Source: Brucella cytisi
Lineage (GTDB): Bacteria; Pseudomonadota; Alphaproteobacteria; Rhizobiales; Rhizobiaceae
NCBI GenBank assembly: GCA_012103075.1
Contig: JAAVLQ010000002.1
Span: 1,600,001 to 1,664,000, forward strand
DNA: 64,000 bases
Direction: 5' to 3'
Shown here piece after piece: positions 61,114 through 64,000 of this stretch (its first letter is position 1; each line of letters begins with the position of its first letter). The position numbers were made by a program, and so were the translations under genes. The notes under the pieces are model-generated. The model saw only the letters and a program-made list of their open reading frames with translations, made no database searches and was not told the DNA's origin.

Positions 61114-62754
61114 ATGAAGACAGGCAGTGCGGCGGCTGGCAATCCGCTCGGGTTCGTTGCAGTCGCCGGGCTCACATTCATCGTCGCAGTGCCGTTTGTC
61201 TTCATCGTCCTTCAGGCAATCTTCCCACAACTGGGGAGAGGCTCGCTGGCCGAGCCTTTCCTGCATCTCTCGGCCCTGTTTGAAGACCCGAAGCTTTTGC
61301 GCATGAGCGGCAATACCGTTCTGCTCGGTCTTTCCGTGGTAGCTCTTTCCGCATTCATTGCCGTGCCGCTAGCGGTTTTCCGGGCACTCTACAAAGTGCC
61401 GTTCGCCGTGCTGTGGGATGTGCTGATGCTCGTGCCCTTCATGATCCCGCCCTATATTGCAACGCTCGGCTGGATCATGACCTTGCAGCCACGCGGCTAT
61501 CTCGAACAGCTTGTCGGATTCAATCTGGCTCCCTTCCTGTTCTCGGTCGCAGGCATGAGCTTTTGTCATGGCGCTGAACACGTTTCCGCTTGTCTATTTT
61601 GCGGTGTCGCGCACGATTGAAGCAGTTGGCGCTCGCTATTCAGATGTCGGACGCGTATTCGGGGCTTCCCCATGGCGCTCCTTCTTCCGTATTACCCTGC
61701 CGCTGGCGACGCCCGGCCTCGCGGCAAGCCTTCTGCTCGTTTTCGCGGCAGCCATCGAGGAATATGGTACGCCCGCAGCCCTTGGACGCCGTTCCGGCTT
61801 TGAAGTTCTGGTAACGGAAATTGATCTCCGCATCTCCGACTGGCCCATCGACCTTGCGGGTGCTGCCGTCTTTTCGCTGGCGCTTGTCTGCCTGTCGCTC
61901 GCCGCTTTTCTGGTCCAACGCTGGATATTGATGCGTCGTTCCTATGTGACGACTGGCGGCAAAACCACAGGCAAAGGACAAGCGCCCACTTGGAGCCCTC
62001 ACAATTCCGTCGTGGTTCTGTTCGCTGTCATCGCCTTTGCTGCGACCGGTATTCCCCTGCTGGCCATTCTGGCGACCGCTCTATCCAAAACCGTGTCTGG
62101 CGGGCTGACGTCATCGAACCTCAGCTTCGACAATTTTGCTGCAATTGCCGAAAACAGCGCAGGCGGCATGCGCGCGCTGATCAACAGCCTGTCGCTCGGC
62201 GTTGCAAGCGCTCTCCTCACGGGACTGCTTGGCGCGATTGCCGCTTATGCCGTGGTGAAGATGCGCTTTCGCGGGCGATTCTGGCTCGACATACTGACCG
62301 TCCTGCCAAATGCCTTGCCCGGCGTTGTCGTCGCAGTCGGGCTCATTCTGGCATGGAACCAGCCCTCGCTACCCATCTCGCCCTACAATACGCCGCTGAT
62401 CCTTCTGCTTGCTTATTGTTGCATTCTTCTACCGCAGCCGATCCGCTATGCATCGGCTGCCTTCCACCAGATCGGCGACAATCTGGAAGCTGCGGCACGT
62501 GTTTGCGGCGCAAACAGCTTCACCGCTTTCCGGCGCGTCATGCTACCGCTGATCGCCCCCAGCCTGATAACGGCGATGCTACTGGTTTTGCAGTGGCCAC
62601 ACGTGAACTCGTCGCATCGATATTGGTGGCTCCGGTTGGAATGCAAACCATCTCGATCTTCATCTGGCGTCAATTCGAGCAAGGCTCGGTCGGCCTCGGC
62701 ATGGCCATGGCATTCATCGCCATTCTCATCACCACGCTTTTGCCCCGGTCCTGA
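61114..62754 (+). CDS. ABC transporter permease, duplicated (FbpB-like, frameshifted)
   Basis: About 545 residues, twice the usual permease, with two homologous halves and about 12 helices. First coupling loop: RYSDVGRVFGASPWRSFFRI; second: NLEAAARVCGANSFTAFRRV. Frame changes near 61560 and 62595; the end in the last frame is AMAFIAILITTLLPRS at 62754. It forms the membrane part of the importer alone. Confidence 0.85.
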
Positions 62755-62866
62755 TGGGGTTGTTGAAGCGCTCAGGTCTCGTTAGAATTTGACCTTCCGT
62801 TCCCGATCGGGAAATGCCAACAGCAGGGTCGAAATTCCAGTGCCTTGAAAAGCCGGGAGAACCGTT

Positions 62867-63221
62867 TTGACAAAACAAGCCGTTGTCTTGAAAAGAGAAG
62901 AATGGGCGAGACGTGATGATGCCCGGTCTGGGCGCGTCGAAGGCAAGAGATTTGATACCGATGCGTCGATCATATTCTTCTCGACCGATATTGTAGGGCA
63001 TGGTCCCAAACTGCACCGGCACCCTTATGACGAGATTTTCATCGTCCGTCAGGGGAAATGCCCTGTTCATTGTTGGCGATGAACAGATCGAGGTGACGGA
63101 AGGGCAGGTTGTCTTCGGTCCGGCAAACATACCACACAAGTTCGTCAATCTGGGCCCCGGGCGTCTGGAAACAACCGATATTCACGTTACCCGGCATTTT
63201 GAGCAGGAAGACCTCGAGTGA
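62867..63221 (+). CDS. Cupin-domain protein (frameshifted)
   Basis: About 118 residues from a TTG start at 62867 with GGGAGAAC before it. Cupin motif 1 is split by a break near 63055: GPKLHRHPYDEIFIVRQGK, then ALFIVGDEQIEVTEGQVVFG and IPHKFVNLGPGRLETTDIH as motif 2. His, Glu and His metal ligands are visible. It lies downstream of the FbpABC-like operon; role unknown. Confidence 0.7.
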
Positions 63222-63413
63222 AACGGGGCACAATGCCTCCCCCTGCATTTTGGCAGAATTGTCTTGTCTTAACGCTCAAAGATGATAATTTTAGTCATAT
63301 TAATGCGACGATATCCCGACGCATTTCTTACGAAACATTCCCGGCAATGAAGCCGGAATTTCAATGAAACGCTGTCACATACGGATCGGAACGTTTTGGG
63401 CTTCTGGCATTCG

Positions 63414-64000
63414 ATGATCTGGCAAGCCGAAGGCATCCGGGTGGTTGCGCCGGTTCAGTGGCGCGTGCTGGACGGGCTGGTCAGTGTCTACTGGGAGGCT
63501 GAAAGCCAGACGGGGCCAATGGCTATTTCCTGTCGCATGATCCCCGTATCATGATCTTTTTCCGTGATGTATCGTCCAATATTCGCATATCGAACGATAG
63601 CGGCGTCCTTACCCGGCATCACCGCCCGATGACGCGCGCAATCTATATACCCGCCGGCGTACCAATGTGGACGAATACGGTTTCGCTCCACCGGTTTTCG
63701 CACCTGAACCTGCATTTCCACAAGGATCGGCTGCTCAGATATCTAAGCCCGACGCTCGGCACGTCCATGGCCGTGGCCGCCATGCGCAGTCCGGTAGAAA
63801 TTCAGGACCTTGGTGCCATAGAAACGCTTGCCCGCCTGATCGTGGATGAAACAGCCAGTCCGATGAAACACGCGCTTTATGCGGAAAACCTCATCGGCAG
63901 CATTCTGACCGGACTTCTCGATATACCGGGTGAGGACAACAAACAGGGATATGGCCGCCTCACCATGGCGCAGATGAACAAGCTGAACGCACGGTTCGAC
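63414..64000 (+). CDS. AraC-type regulator N-terminal domain (cut by window end)
   Basis: Starts near ATG 63414 (MIWQAEGIRVVAPVQWRVLD), frame change near 63515, then HDPRIMIFFRDVSSNIRISN and the ligand-domain text continues to the right edge (LTMAQMNKLNARFD). The last residues look like the start of the AraC HTH region. The full gene extends beyond the window. Target unknown; it does not obviously belong to the cupin gene. Confidence 0.65.

Noticed and set aside
1..64000. CRISPR array, rRNA operon, prophage or complete insertion sequence
   Set aside because: No regularly spaced repeats, no rRNA text, no phage genes, and only one broken transposase fragment were seen.

Overview
The window looks like a chromosomal piece of an alphaproteobacterium of the Brucellaceae, most likely Brucella in the broad sense (Ochrobactrum group). 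I base this on moderately high GC, the protein wording of almost every gene, and the mix of ABC importers, a selenocysteine formate dehydrogenase and a deoxyribose operon. This is recognition from memory, not a database result. The sequence carries an unusually high load of one-base insertions and deletions, several in short homopolymers. More than half of the genes are split over two or more frames although the protein stays conserved through the break. I treat these as one gene each, probably broken by sequencing or assembly error, and give the full span.

Left end (1-5040): a small periplasmic molybdopterin-fold protein, a histidine kinase and a response regulator form one overlapping unit. 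Two alpha/beta hydrolases and an isoprenylcysteine-methyltransferase-like membrane protein follow. Region 5053-17890 is a selenium island. On the minus strand it holds fdnG (with an in-frame UGA and a SECIS hairpin), fdxH, fdnI, fdhE, selA, a Sel1-repeat gene, selB, a 35-residue lipoprotein and the selenocysteine tRNA selC. On the plus strand a transglutaminase-like exported protein precedes selD. An NCS2 permease with a structured leader and a beta-carbonic anhydrase follow.

Region 20129-29025 is a ten-gene minus-strand operon: a polar amino-acid ABC importer, a dimethylformamidase-like hydrolase, a class III aminotransferase, a beta-keto acid cleavage enzyme, an SSAT-like acetyltransferase, an acetylpolyamine-amidohydrolase-like deacetylase and a thioesterase, with a divergent LysR regulator. 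The enzymes match, step for step, the acetylated beta-lysine route (N6-acetylation, transamination, cleavage with acetyl-CoA, thioester hydrolysis, deacetylation). This is the best candidate in the window for an undescribed catabolic system.

Region 30152-37830: an MFS pump and a divergent TetR regulator share three palindromic operators. A flavoprotein/ferredoxin pair then precedes a nitrate/sulfonate-type ABC importer. Region 37885-46694: an iron-siderophore uptake set (ferric-siderophore reductase, binding protein, TonB-dependent receptor, AraC regulator), a scar made of an IS5-type transposase fragment joined to a fragment of the same TetR gene, and a hybrid kinase/NarL regulator pair.

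Region 47115-58280 is a 2-deoxyribose operon: DeoR repressor, sugar ABC importer, mutarotase-like protein, PfkB kinase, DeoC aldolase and a two-domain aldehyde dehydrogenase that can remove the acetaldehyde made by DeoC. The right end holds a lipocalin, an FbpABC-like importer, a cupin and the start of an AraC regulator cut by the window edge.
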